From Crocinitomix algicola (GTDB taxonomy: Bacteria; Bacteroidota; Bacteroidia; Flavobacteriales_D; Crocinitomicaceae), in contig NZ_LYPF02000015.1 in the NCBI RefSeq assembly GCF_001661595.2, forward strand, positions 124,001 through 188,000: a stretch of 64,000 nt of DNA. Reading direction: 5' to 3'. The position numbers and the translations under genes are program-made. Of this stretch, positions 35,813-43,570 are shown piece after piece (the first letter of the stretch is position 1; each line of letters starts with the position of its first letter). The notes below the pieces were generated by a model. That model worked only from the letters and a program-made list of their open reading frames with translations. It had not been told where the DNA came from and searched no databases.

Positions 35813-36290
35813 AAGTCTTCCCAATATTACTTCTAAGTGCAACTCCTGGGGCGATACTATCTTTTTGAAAGTAATACATCAATTGATTCCATTGCTCTAT
35901 TGATGGTACTTCCCAACCTTCTGGAGCAAAACCCCTTGGGTCATTGATAGCATACCAGTTATAGTAATATTCTCCATCATGAATACAGTATGCTGGATCT
36001 TTGCTGATTCTTGAGACTTTGTCCCACTGCTCATCATTGTCAATTCTTTTAATCGGGTCACCATTTTTAAAATGTGTTCCCTTGTAGTTTTCGCTGGTCC
36101 ACTCACGATGAGCAATTTTCGTTGTTTTACAGTTTAATTCAAGCTTAAAGTTATTATTAGGGTTAGCGTCTTCAACCTCAACGTCATCATCATGTTTATT
36201 AATCTCACCTGTACTGTCTTTTGTTATGCTATTACATGAGCATAAAAGAATAGTGGCAAAAATTAAGCCTTTGTATTTCAGCGTATTCAT
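35802..36290 (-). CDS. Lipoprotein with truncated FISUMP-type domain
   Basis: The 162-residue protein has a lipoprotein signal peptide (LIFATILLCSC), an acidic linker and the start of a Fibrobacter-type major paralogous (FISUMP) domain: WTSENYKGTHFKNGD, YYYNWYAINDPRGFAPEGWEVPS. Complete domains continue for about another 50 residues with a repeat of Gly/Asn-rich strands. Here it stops shortly after APGVALRSNIG, exactly where a foreign frame begins on the other strand, so the 3' end was probably lost. It may be non-functional. Confidence 0.65.
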   Translation of the reverse strand: MNTLKYKGLIFATILLCSCNSITKDSTGEINKHDDDVEVEDANPNNNFKLELNCKTTKIAHREWTSENYKGTHFKNGDPIKRIDNDEQWDKVSRISKDPAYCIHDGEYYYNWYAINDPRGFAPEGWEVPSIEQWNQLMYYFQKDSIAPGVALRSNIGKTCLF

Positions 36291-36318
36291 ATTGAAAAGA
36301 CAATAAACAACTTAAATG

Positions 36319-36373
36319 ATCGGCCGTATACGCCCTTTGTTTTCATCACCATATACGGACATTTACGGCCGAT
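36319..36373 (+). promoter_or_regulatory. Nested inverted repeats before the XRE regulator
   Basis: ATCGGCCGTA (36319-36328) and TACGGCCGAT (36364-36373) form a perfect inverted repeat; inside it CCGTATA (36324-36330) and TATACGG (36352-36358) form a second. They span the intergenic space between the divergent lipoprotein and the XRE gene and reach its ATG: a likely autoregulatory operator. Confidence 0.55.
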
Positions 36374-36593
36374 GATGAGCGATGAAAAATATCTACTTGA
36401 ATTGGGTAAAAAAATTGAGCGTTTAGCCAGTTCCAAGTACCCAACCCAAGCAGATTTTTCAATTGCTGCTGAGGTTGGAACAAGAACTATACGAAGAATA
36501 TATCGAGCTGAGCAAAATCCAACGATTATCGTTTTAAGAAAAATAGCGAGAGCTCTTGAAGTTGATTTAGACCAGCTCATCAAGCTTGAATAG
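36372..36593 (+). CDS. Small XRE-family HTH regulator
   Basis: The 73-residue protein is essentially one HTH_3 domain: KYPTQADFSIAAEVGTRTIRRIYRAEQNPTI then LRKIARALEVDLDQLIKLE. Two ATGs in a row (36372 and 36375) are possible starts. It is the last gene before the right boundary repeat and is preceded by a strong inverted repeat, so it probably represses itself and perhaps other island genes. Confidence 0.82.
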   Translation: MMSDEKYLLELGKKIERLASSKYPTQADFSIAAEVGTRTIRRIYRAEQNPTIIVLRKIARALEVDLDQLIKLE

Positions 36594-36671
36594 CACTATC
36601 CATAAGCATTTTTACTTCATGAAGTTTTTTAAGGTCCACCACAAAACGGTTCGACTTTAAGAGCGTTACGT

Positions 36672-36716
36672 GTACAGAAGAAAAAAGCCAGGTCGAAAGA
36701 CTTGGCTTTTTTGTTT
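36672..36716 (+). repeat. Right island boundary repeat (attR-like)
   Basis: GTACAGAAG followed by 35 bp (36682-36716) identical to 25213-25247, including the GAAA-capped terminator hairpin. Between the XRE gene and this repeat (36594-36671) no gene was seen. Confidence 0.75.
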
Positions 36717-36769
36717 AAAGACAAATCAGTATCTCTTTTTTGACATTCAAAAGGAAATCTAAGCTTCTA

Positions 36770-37228
36770 CTACTCGCCTTTCCAGGTTTTGTTCCTTGTC
36801 CATGTCAAAATACGCTTTCTTAATTGATCATTTTCAATAGGCCTTAAACGAATGGTATCTGCTGCAATACTTAAGATTTTATAGTGGTCATAACCGGTTC
36901 GAACACTAACACGTAGGTGTAGCATTGAATCTTCTTCAGTTGCATACCAATCGCGACCAATCATCTTACCATTATCGGAGGTTTCATAATGATAATCGCC
37001 ATTGGCACTGAGTAAATGGTAATATCGTTCATTCTGTTTTGCTGCGGGGAAATCATCGTGATTCCATTTCCCGACGAATTGCTTCTCAAGGGCATTTCGT
37101 TCGTCTATAAATTCGTACTTGGCCTCTTCTCGCTCTCGTTCTGTAGGCAAACCATATTTTAATGCAAGAAAAATTCCTACAAACAATAACAAAACCCAAA
37201 TTCTTGATTCAAAAAAGCGTTTAATCAT
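36770..37228 (-). CDS. Hypothetical membrane-anchored protein
   Basis: The 152-residue protein has one N-terminal membrane segment (RIWVLLLFVGIFLALKYG) and an outer domain with a KWNHDD..YYHLLSANGDYHYETSD pattern and a closing DTIRLRPIE strand. This resembles small lipocalin-like beta barrels that start with a G-x-W motif, but the match is weak. It is 36 bp downstream of the MBL-fold hydrolase on the same strand. No function can be given. Confidence 0.65.
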   Translation of the reverse strand: MIKRFFESRIWVLLLFVGIFLALKYGLPTEREREEAKYEFIDERNALEKQFVGKWNHDDFPAAKQNERYYHLLSANGDYHYETSDNGKMIGRDWYATEEDSMLHLRVSVRTGYDHYKILSIAADTIRLRPIENDQLRKRILTWTRNKTWKGE

Positions 37229-37264
37229 ACTGTTTAAATTAAGCTAAAATAGTTAATAACCGTC

Positions 37265-38071
37265 CTACTTTCCAAGCACAGATTTTACCATATTCATTTT
37301 TGATAAATGACCAAAAGAAAGGTTTTTTATAACTTTTAGCTCCTTCAATTTTAAAGCCTTAAAGATTTCCTTTTCAGTATAGCCTTTTTTATGATAAGAC
37401 ATCACATCTTCTGTAAACTGCTCTAAAAAGTCCAGTTTCTGCCTCAGTTTTTGCTTTGCATTACTCAGTTGCGGGTTATGGCTGCAGAACAAAACTTTAA
37501 AGTCAAGCGTCAACACTTTTTTAATCGATGAGATTTGTGTCCAAATATCTTCTCCTCGCATAAAATATCCAATTCGATCATTTATGTACAAATCGGCAGA
37601 AAAAAGCCACTTTCGTTCGGGTTCAAACAAGGCTACCATATCTTTTGCATGACCTGGTATGGGAAGAAGTTGAAATTTATATTTTTTGGTTTTTATCTCA
37701 TCCTTGATTGCTAAAATATTATCATATCCTGGTCGATTTCCCCAATACAGCTTTTGTGCAAGGCTGAGCCTAGGTGGCTTTTTCATAAGGTTAGCACAGT
37801 TTTGCGAGCCGAATACTGGACATTGCCAAAGAGCTTGTAGTTCTTTTATATTTCCCGTATGATCTTCGTGGTGATGGGTAATGAAAATTTGATCTACATT
37901 AAAGGTCTTGAGGGTATTTTGAATCACCTTCTTTTTTAGGCTATGTCCTGTGTCAACCAATAAACCATCAATATAATAAATATGCGAATAGGCTTTTGAT
38001 TGCCCCAGCAAAGAGGTTTCAAACCTAAATCCTTTTACTTCTTCATATTCAAATTTATGCCCTTTCACCAT
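37265..38071 (-). CDS. Metallo-beta-lactamase-fold hydrolase
   Basis: The 268-residue protein has the zinc motif HHHEDH at residues 66-71 (H66, H68, D70, H71), a PIPGHAKD motif with the third-site histidine and FSADLYIND for the bridging aspartate. No signal peptide, so cytoplasmic. The C-terminal LDFLEQF..GYTEKEIFKALKLKE helices resemble the winged-helix tail of the LACTB2/glyoxalase-like group. The substrate is unknown. Confidence 0.85.
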   Translation of the reverse strand: MVKGHKFEYEEVKGFRFETSLLGQSKAYSHIYYIDGLLVDTGHSLKKKVIQNTLKTFNVDQIFITHHHEDHTGNIKELQALWQCPVFGSQNCANLMKKPPRLSLAQKLYWGNRPGYDNILAIKDEIKTKKYKFQLLPIPGHAKDMVALFEPERKWLFSADLYINDRIGYFMRGEDIWTQISSIKKVLTLDFKVLFCSHNPQLSNAKQKLRQKLDFLEQFTEDVMSYHKKGYTEKEIFKALKLKELKVIKNLSFGHLSKMNMVKSVLGK

Positions 38072-38135
38072 AACGTAAACTGTACAGTAAATTTAAGAAA
38101 GTATGGCAATAAATAATTCTTACTTCATCGAATAA

Positions 38136-38939
38136 CTAACCTGCCATATCTCTTTTCTCGTATGATTTTAAAGCGACGATTAGTAAAATAATTGCCACCA
38201 AGATCAAAACGATTGCTCCCCAATAGTTAAAGGCGTGGTGAGGGTCAATGGTAATCTCCATGTAGTTAAACGGTGATATATACCCAATCCATTTCGTTGC
38301 TTCAGTAGACTTAGCAATGGCATTGAGAAAATAAGTTCCAAACGTTAGGCCTACAACCATGCCCATGAAATTCTTTTTCGGAGTAAAAAACATAGAAATC
38401 AACACACCAATTGCCGTAAAAAAACAGATTAAAATAAAACCTGAAGCATGCATACGGGTAAAGATTCCCCAGTCCATTGTTCCTTCATTTACCAACGATA
38501 AACCTATTCCTGCCAAAACAGTTTGCAATCCGAAAAAAATTAAGGTCAGCGAAAATAATGCTGCTATTTTAGTCCAAAAAACAGTTTTCCTTGAAACAGG
38601 CCGTGTCAATAAAAATTCTGACGTTCGGTCTCGCTCTTCTTTAGAAATAATTCCAGCACCTGTGGATGCCGTATAAATACTTATTAGCACCACAATATAA
38701 ACACCATAATAGGTGCTATAAAATCCTAAAGCACTTGACCAAGTTTGTTCGTCCATTCCCATCGCTTTTCCTATTTCTGGTGGAATTTGTTCCATTAAGG
38801 CGGTTAATCCTTCCCCCATACCAGACATATACGGAAAAATACTCAACACCAACAGTGTAAATCCAAATACAATACTCAACCAAACGAAAAAGTTCTTTCG
38901 GTTCCGCTTCAATTCTTTGATGTATAAATTCTTATTCAT
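38136..38939 (-). CDS. ABC-2 type transporter permease
   Basis: The 267-residue protein has about six hydrophobic segments (starting FFVWLSIVFGFTLLVLSIF and ending IVLILVAIILLIVAL) and the conserved SKEERDRTSEFLLTRPVSR loop of ABC-2 permeases. It begins 10 bp after the ATPase gene, with which it forms an exporter half-pair, in a TetR-controlled operon. The transported substrate (drug, lipid or peptide) cannot be inferred. Confidence 0.88.
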   Translation of the reverse strand: MNKNLYIKELKRNRKNFFVWLSIVFGFTLLVLSIFPYMSGMGEGLTALMEQIPPEIGKAMGMDEQTWSSALGFYSTYYGVYIVVLISIYTASTGAGIISKEERDRTSEFLLTRPVSRKTVFWTKIAALFSLTLIFFGLQTVLAGIGLSLVNEGTMDWGIFTRMHASGFILICFFTAIGVLISMFFTPKKNFMGMVVGLTFGTYFLNAIAKSTEATKWIGYISPFNYMEITIDPHHAFNYWGAIVLILVAIILLIVALKSYEKRDMAG

Positions 38940-38949
38940 TGTTTTGATG

Positions 38950-39825
38950 TTAGCGTTTATAATAGTTCATGAAAATCGTCTCCAAATCGGGTTCTTCCAT
39001 TACCACATCTACGACCTTACTTTCATTCATCCATTGAATAAGGGATTCAATTGGACCGACATATTCAAAATTTACTTTTTGATCATGCCATTTTTCATTT
39101 TGACTTCCAATTGGAAGATTTCGATTAATCGCATCTGGATTAAATACAATTCGAACTTTTTTCATTTGTTTTTTAAGTAAATCTTGAATGTTCTCGATGG
39201 CTGAAATTTCACCATCTCTAATCACAGCAGCGCGATCACACATGCGTTGAATTTCAGATAAAATATGCGAACTGAAGAAGATTGTTGTTCCTTCCTTATG
39301 TTTTTCCTCGAGAAGGTCAAAAAATCTATTTTGCATTAATGGATCCAAACCTGAAGTAGGTTCATCTAGTATTAACAATTCCGGTCGATGTAAGACAGCT
39401 TGAATAATTGCACATTTTTTTTTGTTCCCAAACGACAAATCTGCTATATTCTTCGCCAAGTCTAGTTCAAAAAAATCAGCTAAATGTTCAATTTCATCCG
39501 GATTTATATTATCGTAAAAACCTATTGAATATTCGAGTAACTCACGCGAATTCATTTCATCATAATAGTGCACTTCCGATGGGAGGTAACCAATTTTTTT
39601 GCGAAGTTCAACTCCTTCACTTACGATATCATGCCCTAGAATTGTTGCTCTTCCACCACTTGGATGTATTAATCCGAGCAAGGTTCGAATCGTAGTTGAT
39701 TTACCAGCTCCGTTTGGACCAATAAAGCCAAAAACCTCTCCTCGTTCTACCTTTAAATTCACGTTTCTAATTCCTCTATTTTCGCCGTACAGCTTAGAGA
39801 GATTTATTGTTTCGATTGCTAACAT
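38950..39825 (-). CDS. ABC transporter ATP-binding protein
   Basis: The 291-residue ATPase has Walker A GPNGAGKST (36-44), a variant signature loop DLSFGNKKK (129-137) and Walker B with D-loop LILDEPTSGLDP (151-162). The signature has SFGN in place of SGGQ, as in several Bacteroidetes/Firmicutes BcrA-like exporters. Its start overlaps the tetR end by 32 bp. Confidence 0.92.
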   Translation of the reverse strand: MLAIETINLSKLYGENRGIRNVNLKVERGEVFGFIGPNGAGKSTTIRTLLGLIHPSGGRATILGHDIVSEGVELRKKIGYLPSEVHYYDEMNSRELLEYSIGFYDNINPDEIEHLADFFELDLAKNIADLSFGNKKKCAIIQAVLHRPELLILDEPTSGLDPLMQNRFFDLLEEKHKEGTTIFFSSHILSEIQRMCDRAAVIRDGEISAIENIQDLLKKQMKKVRIVFNPDAINRNLPIGSQNEKWHDQKVNFEYVGPIESLIQWMNESKVVDVVMEEPDLETIFMNYYKR

Positions 39826-40405
39826 AATCTTCTTTTATAAATTGTTGAATGATTTTAGTTTCCATTTCGAAAACTGGAAAATTGTCAGGATCCATAATGT
39901 ATTGAAATTTAAATCCTGTCATTGTGATTGAAAAATACTGCATTTGAATTGCCGGATCTTGATACCCTTGTGCGGTAAAAAACGCTAGCAGATTTTCTGC
40001 GAACAGCTGACGCTCAGGTGTAAACTTTTTTTGGATAATCGGAATCACAGATGGGTGTGAAGACATATTTAAATACAGCTTCCATTTTTTAGGATTTTTA
40101 CGCAAAATATTGGTCCCCATTTGAACTAAGCGTATAAATGTATCAGCGGTAAATTTTTCTTCCATTAATTCATGGACTACTTTGGTTTCTTCATCTAAAA
40201 GTGATCCAATTAGTAATTCTAATAACTCTTCTTTACTCTGAAAATAATTATACATCAAACCTTTCGATACTCCGGCTTCTTTGCTCACTTTACTAATTGA
40301 AGCATGATGATATCCTTCCTCTGAAAACACATGTAATGCAGCTGATAGAATGGCTTCTCTTCGTTCACTTCTAATTTCTTCAAATTGTTTGGCAGTTCTT
40401 GGCAT
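39794..40405 (-). CDS. TetR-family transcriptional regulator
   Basis: The 203-residue protein has an N-terminal TetR HTH (about 10-57; REAILSAALHVFSEEGYHHASISKVSKEAGVSKGLMYNYF). The C-terminal ligand domain is diverged. It is the first gene of a tetR-ATPase-permease operon and a palindromic operator sits right before its ATG, so it probably represses the operon and is released by a substrate of the exporter. Confidence 0.92.
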   Translation of the reverse strand: MPRTAKQFEEIRSERREAILSAALHVFSEEGYHHASISKVSKEAGVSKGLMYNYFQSKEELLELLIGSLLDEETKVVHELMEEKFTADTFIRLVQMGTNILRKNPKKWKLYLNMSSHPSVIPIIQKKFTPERQLFAENLLAFFTAQGYQDPAIQMQYFSITMTGFKFQYIMDPDNFPVFEMETKIIQQFIKEDYVSNRNNKSL

Positions 40406-40408
40406 TTT

Positions 40409-40428
40409 TTGACTAAACGTTTGGTCAA
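40409..40428 (-). promoter_or_regulatory. TetR operator palindrome
   Basis: TTGACTAAAC/GTTTGGTCAA is a 20-bp palindrome with one mismatched pair, lying 4 bp upstream of the tetR ATG and overlapping the -7 element. Confidence 0.7.
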
Positions 40429-40456
40429 AGTTAGAATCTTTTTTTTAATTGACCAA
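40426..40456 (-). promoter_or_regulatory. Promoter of the tetR-ABC operon
   Basis: On the minus strand TTG (40454-40456), 20 bp, then TAACTTTG (40426-40433), a full TANNTTTG match overlapping the operator. Confidence 0.55.
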
Positions 40457-40465
40457 TTGTTCAAT
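40448..40465. promoter_or_regulatory. Second palindrome near the tetR -33 region
   Basis: ATTGACCAATTGTTCAAT is an 18-bp palindrome with one mismatched pair that shares the TTGACCAA half-site with the main operator and overlaps the -33 element. Confidence 0.4.
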
Positions 40466-41111
40466 CTTTTTTTTTAGAAAAAAAGGAGCATTTACGTCTT
40501 AGTTTTGTTGGCATTGTACCAAAGAGCTTATCCCATAAACGCGTTGACACACCAAAAGCTCTTTCAGGCTCTTGATAATGATGTAATAAATGATGTGTCC
40601 ATAAAAATTCTAAGCGTTTAGGAGCTTTAAACATATGAATAGAATAGTGAAATCCCGAATAAATCAAATAACCCAACGTTAAGCCAGCCGTTAAAAAAAA
40701 GGATAAGTTCCCCATGACCAAATAACCAATGGCAAAGTACAATGTTACATAAATTAAACCACCTGCGGGCGGCATCATTGTTCGTTTCTCTTCGCGTGGA
40801 AATTGATGATGAATCCCATGAAAAATATAATGAAAGCGTTTGATATACTCATTCTTTGAGATATAATGAAAAACAAAACGGTGCATGATATACTCTACCA
40901 ACGTCCAAAGAAATAATCCAAAAATAAAAATGCCTAAACCGCTAAAAACATTCACCGAATTTTCAATAAAGCCCAAAATCATACTCAGTATGGCTAAACT
41001 GAGATACCATATAATATGTATTGAAAAATTCGTATATGTCAACGCTTCTAATACCTTATTTTTAAAAATTGGAGCTGGTTCCTTGGTTTTACTCAATTCT
41101 TTCGTTTGCAT
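40461..41111 (-). CDS. Fatty acid hydroxylase/sterol desaturase-family membrane protein
   Basis: The start at 41111 (MQTKELSKTKEPAPIFKN) is preferred to an in-frame ATG 32 codons upstream that gives an atypical extension. The 216-residue protein has about four membrane segments and four His clusters: HRFVFH (77-82), HGIHH (98-102), HYSIH (155-159) and HHLLHH (173-178), the di-iron site of this superfamily. The pattern is closest to fatty acid 2-hydroxylase-like members; hydroxylation of a membrane lipid acyl chain is inferred. Confidence 0.85.
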   Translation of the reverse strand: MQTKELSKTKEPAPIFKNKVLEALTYTNFSIHIIWYLSLAILSMILGFIENSVNVFSGLGIFIFGLFLWTLVEYIMHRFVFHYISKNEYIKRFHYIFHGIHHQFPREEKRTMMPPAGGLIYVTLYFAIGYLVMGNLSFFLTAGLTLGYLIYSGFHYSIHMFKAPKRLEFLWTHHLLHHYQEPERAFGVSTRLWDKLFGTMPTKLRRKCSFFSKKKD

Positions 41112-41561
41112 TTTAATAAGATTAAAGTTCGTATTTGCCAACTTTAACTCTAATTGGACACAAAAGTTTGGGGGATATTTTAACTTATAATGTTCAATTA
41201 AAGTCAAAATTCGTTGTGGAATAAAACGGAGTTATATTTGCGTGTTCTATACCATTCCAAAATTACTAAAAACAGCTATTTCGATCTAAAACCACGATTT
41301 AATTTCAACAAATCTTAACGTTTTTTAAACGAAATGCCGGTTTTTTCGTTAAAAAAGGTGCAAAAGTGCCCTTAAGTTAGGACATTCTAGAAGAGCAAAC
41401 TCTAAACAACACCTCATTTACAAAGAGTTAAACACCATTATTAAATAATCCCGGAATCTAACCTTTTTTTAACAAATAATACAAAAGAGAATAACTATAT
41501 TTGGCTTACCATTATTACTCAGCCCACTCCTGAAAATTTATTATTTAAACTACTTATATTA
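41112..41561. other. Long divergent intergenic region
   Basis: 450 bp between two divergent genes with no credible ORF. It contains a TATATTTG box at 41233-41240 and another at 41496-41503, both in plus orientation, but neither has a clear TTTG at 19 bp. There is an AT-rich stretch and no repeat or RNA that I recognise. Confidence 0.5.
41496..41503 (+). promoter_or_regulatory. Possible -7 element for the epimerase gene
   Basis: TATATTTG matches TANNTTTG 58 bp before the start codon; the -33 element is not evident. Confidence 0.35.
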
Positions 41562-42371
41562 ATGTTGACGCGCATTGCTATACTTGGGCTTGGTTGGTTG
41601 GGCCTTCCTCTTGCACACAAATTACAGAATTCTGGCTATAATATTATAGGCAGCACACGTACATCTGAAAAACTAATGGGTTTATTACAATCCCCGTTTG
41701 CGGTTAGAATTATTGATTTTCAAAAAGATGCCATCAAAGGAGATTTAACCGCTTTTCTCGATCAACGTGATTGCCTCATTATTACAGTTCCGCCCAGTAA
41801 AATGGGAGAGTCAGAACAAGATTATGAGGAAGCCCTTTATAAAATTGTCTTACATGCTCCAGATGATATGCATGTCATTTTTATCAGCTCAACGTCGGTA
41901 TATGGTGATGCAACTGGTGAAATTACGGAGGATACAATTCCAAATCCGCAAAAAAAATCAGCCAATATCTTATTCGCGGCAGAGCGATTCTTGTATGATA
42001 AATTTAAAGAACATCTTACAATTGTGCGATTAGGTGGGCTGTACGGTCCTTCTCGTCATCCAGGAAATTTTTATGGTGAAGATCGTAAAATTCCTGACCC
42101 TAAAGGAGTAATAAATTTTATTCATCAAGACGATGCTATTCAACTCTTACTACTCATTTTAGAACAAGGTAAGTTTGGTGAACTTTTTAATGGAGTTGCC
42201 CCTTCGCACCCTAAACGCGATGAATTTTATAAGAACGCTGCACGCGATTTAGGATTGCCTGTTCCAAGTTTTGAGGACGACTCGAATACACCCCCGCGCA
42301 TTATTTCTGGACAAAGAGCGATAAACGAATTAAACATGACATTTAAACATCCAAACCCCGCTGATTTCTAA
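41562..42371 (+). CDS. NAD(P)-dependent epimerase/dehydratase-family protein (YeeZ-like)
   Basis: The 269-residue protein has the Rossmann motif ILGLGWLGLPLA at residues 8-19 and an extended-SDR layout with VIFISSTSVYGD (about 104-116) and RLGGLYGPSRHPG (about 156-168). The usual YxxxK catalytic pair is not obvious: the Tyr is present in SVYGD but the spacing is atypical, as in YeeZ-like sugar-nucleotide or unknown-substrate members. It is a single gene. Confidence 0.8.
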   Translation: MLTRIAILGLGWLGLPLAHKLQNSGYNIIGSTRTSEKLMGLLQSPFAVRIIDFQKDAIKGDLTAFLDQRDCLIITVPPSKMGESEQDYEEALYKIVLHAPDDMHVIFISSTSVYGDATGEITEDTIPNPQKKSANILFAAERFLYDKFKEHLTIVRLGGLYGPSRHPGNFYGEDRKIPDPKGVINFIHQDDAIQLLLLILEQGKFGELFNGVAPSHPKRDEFYKNAARDLGLPVPSFEDDSNTPPRIISGQRAINELNMTFKHPNPADF

Positions 42372-42439
42372 TTTTTTAAACATTCAAAATTTCAAGGCTT
42401 TTTAAGAATTCTTCGTAGATTAGTTTAAACCTTTATTTT

Positions 42440-43570
42440 ATGTTGCGATTTATCCTTGCTATTTTATTATTTTCAAGCTCTATTTTATTTGGCCAAACTA
42501 CCGTGTCAGATAGTTTTATTTTTGACGGTGAAGATAGGTCTTATCGCATATATATTCCAGCCCTATACGATGCCGACGTTCCCGTTCCTTTAATTTTTAA
42601 TTTACACGGTTATGGATCAACAAATGTTGAGCAAGAAGCGTATGGCGACTTCAGACCTATAGCAGATACGGCAAATTTTATAATTGTGCATCCGCAAGGT
42701 TTAGTCGATGACGCTGGGTCTACCCATTGGAATAATTTTGCTACTTCTAGTGTAGATGATATTGGTTTTATTAACGCCCTTTTGGATACCTTAATCGCTA
42801 ACTATTCCATTAATACCAATCGCGTTTACAGTACTGGAATGAGTAATGGCGGTTTCATGAGTTACGAGCTCGCATGCCAATTAAGTCATCGAATTACAGC
42901 TGTTGCTTCAGTAACGGGTTCAATGACCTATCTTATGGAAACTAATTGTTCAGCCGGCCACCCCACACCAATTCTTCAAATTCATGGTACTGCTGATGCG
43001 GTTGTTCCGTATGATGGAAATATAGCATTCATTGCTATCGAAGATTTGGTTGAAAATTGGGTTGAGTTTAATCATTGTTCCGATGAACCAACTGTTCTTG
43101 AATTTCCTGATATTGATCCTGACGATGGGTGCACAGCTACTCATTTTATATATGAGGATGGATGGTTAGGCAGTAGTGTAGAGTTCATTCGAATTAATGA
43201 CGGCGGACACACTTGGCCGGGTGCCCCTATTGATATAACCACAACGAACCATGATTTTAATGCGTCAGTTGAAATTTGGCGTTTTTTTCAGCAGTTTGAA
43301 TTGAATATACTAACTAGCAGTGTTGAGGAAATAGAAGAAAAAAATGAAATTTATGCCTATCCCAATCCTTCAAAAAACGGAAATTTTAATATTAATCTTG
43401 GTGATCACACAGGACTGAACTTAACGTTATATGACGCAAAAGGTAAACTTATTAAAACCTTTTATACGCAGAAAGATGAGTTCGAAATTTCAGTCAATAG
43501 TAAAGGTCTTTTTTTTCTGCATATACAGGGAGAAAACATAAATTACACACGCTCACTTATTGTTGAATAA
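42440..43570 (+). CDS. Secreted PHB-depolymerase-like esterase with T9SS sorting domain
   Basis: The 376-residue protein has a signal peptide (cleavage near ILFGQ-TTV), an alpha/beta-hydrolase domain of the LpqC/poly(3-hydroxybutyrate) depolymerase type (about 28-290) and a T9SS tail with YAYPNPSKNGNF (about 305-376). The nucleophile elbow is GMSNGG with S135; LHGYGS gives the oxyanion hole, and the histidine is in GGHTWPG. Feruloyl esterases share this fold, so the substrate is open. It is convergent with the nuclease-like gene, the two stop codons touching. Confidence 0.88.
   Translation: MLRFILAILLFSSSILFGQTTVSDSFIFDGEDRSYRIYIPALYDADVPVPLIFNLHGYGSTNVEQEAYGDFRPIADTANFIIVHPQGLVDDAGSTHWNNFATSSVDDIGFINALLDTLIANYSINTNRVYSTGMSNGGFMSYELACQLSHRITAVASVTGSMTYLMETNCSAGHPTPILQIHGTADAVVPYDGNIAFIAIEDLVENWVEFNHCSDEPTVLEFPDIDPDDGCTATHFIYEDGWLGSSVEFIRINDGGHTWPGAPIDITTTNHDFNASVEIWRFFQQFELNILTSSVEEIEEKNEIYAYPNPSKNGNFNINLGDHTGLNLTLYDAKGKLIKTFYTQKDEFEISVNSKGLFFLHIQGENINYTRSLIVE

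Noticed and set aside
36287-36583. Minus-strand frame over the XRE gene
   Set aside because: It is the antisense of a clear HTH protein and contains the inverted repeats; no independent support.
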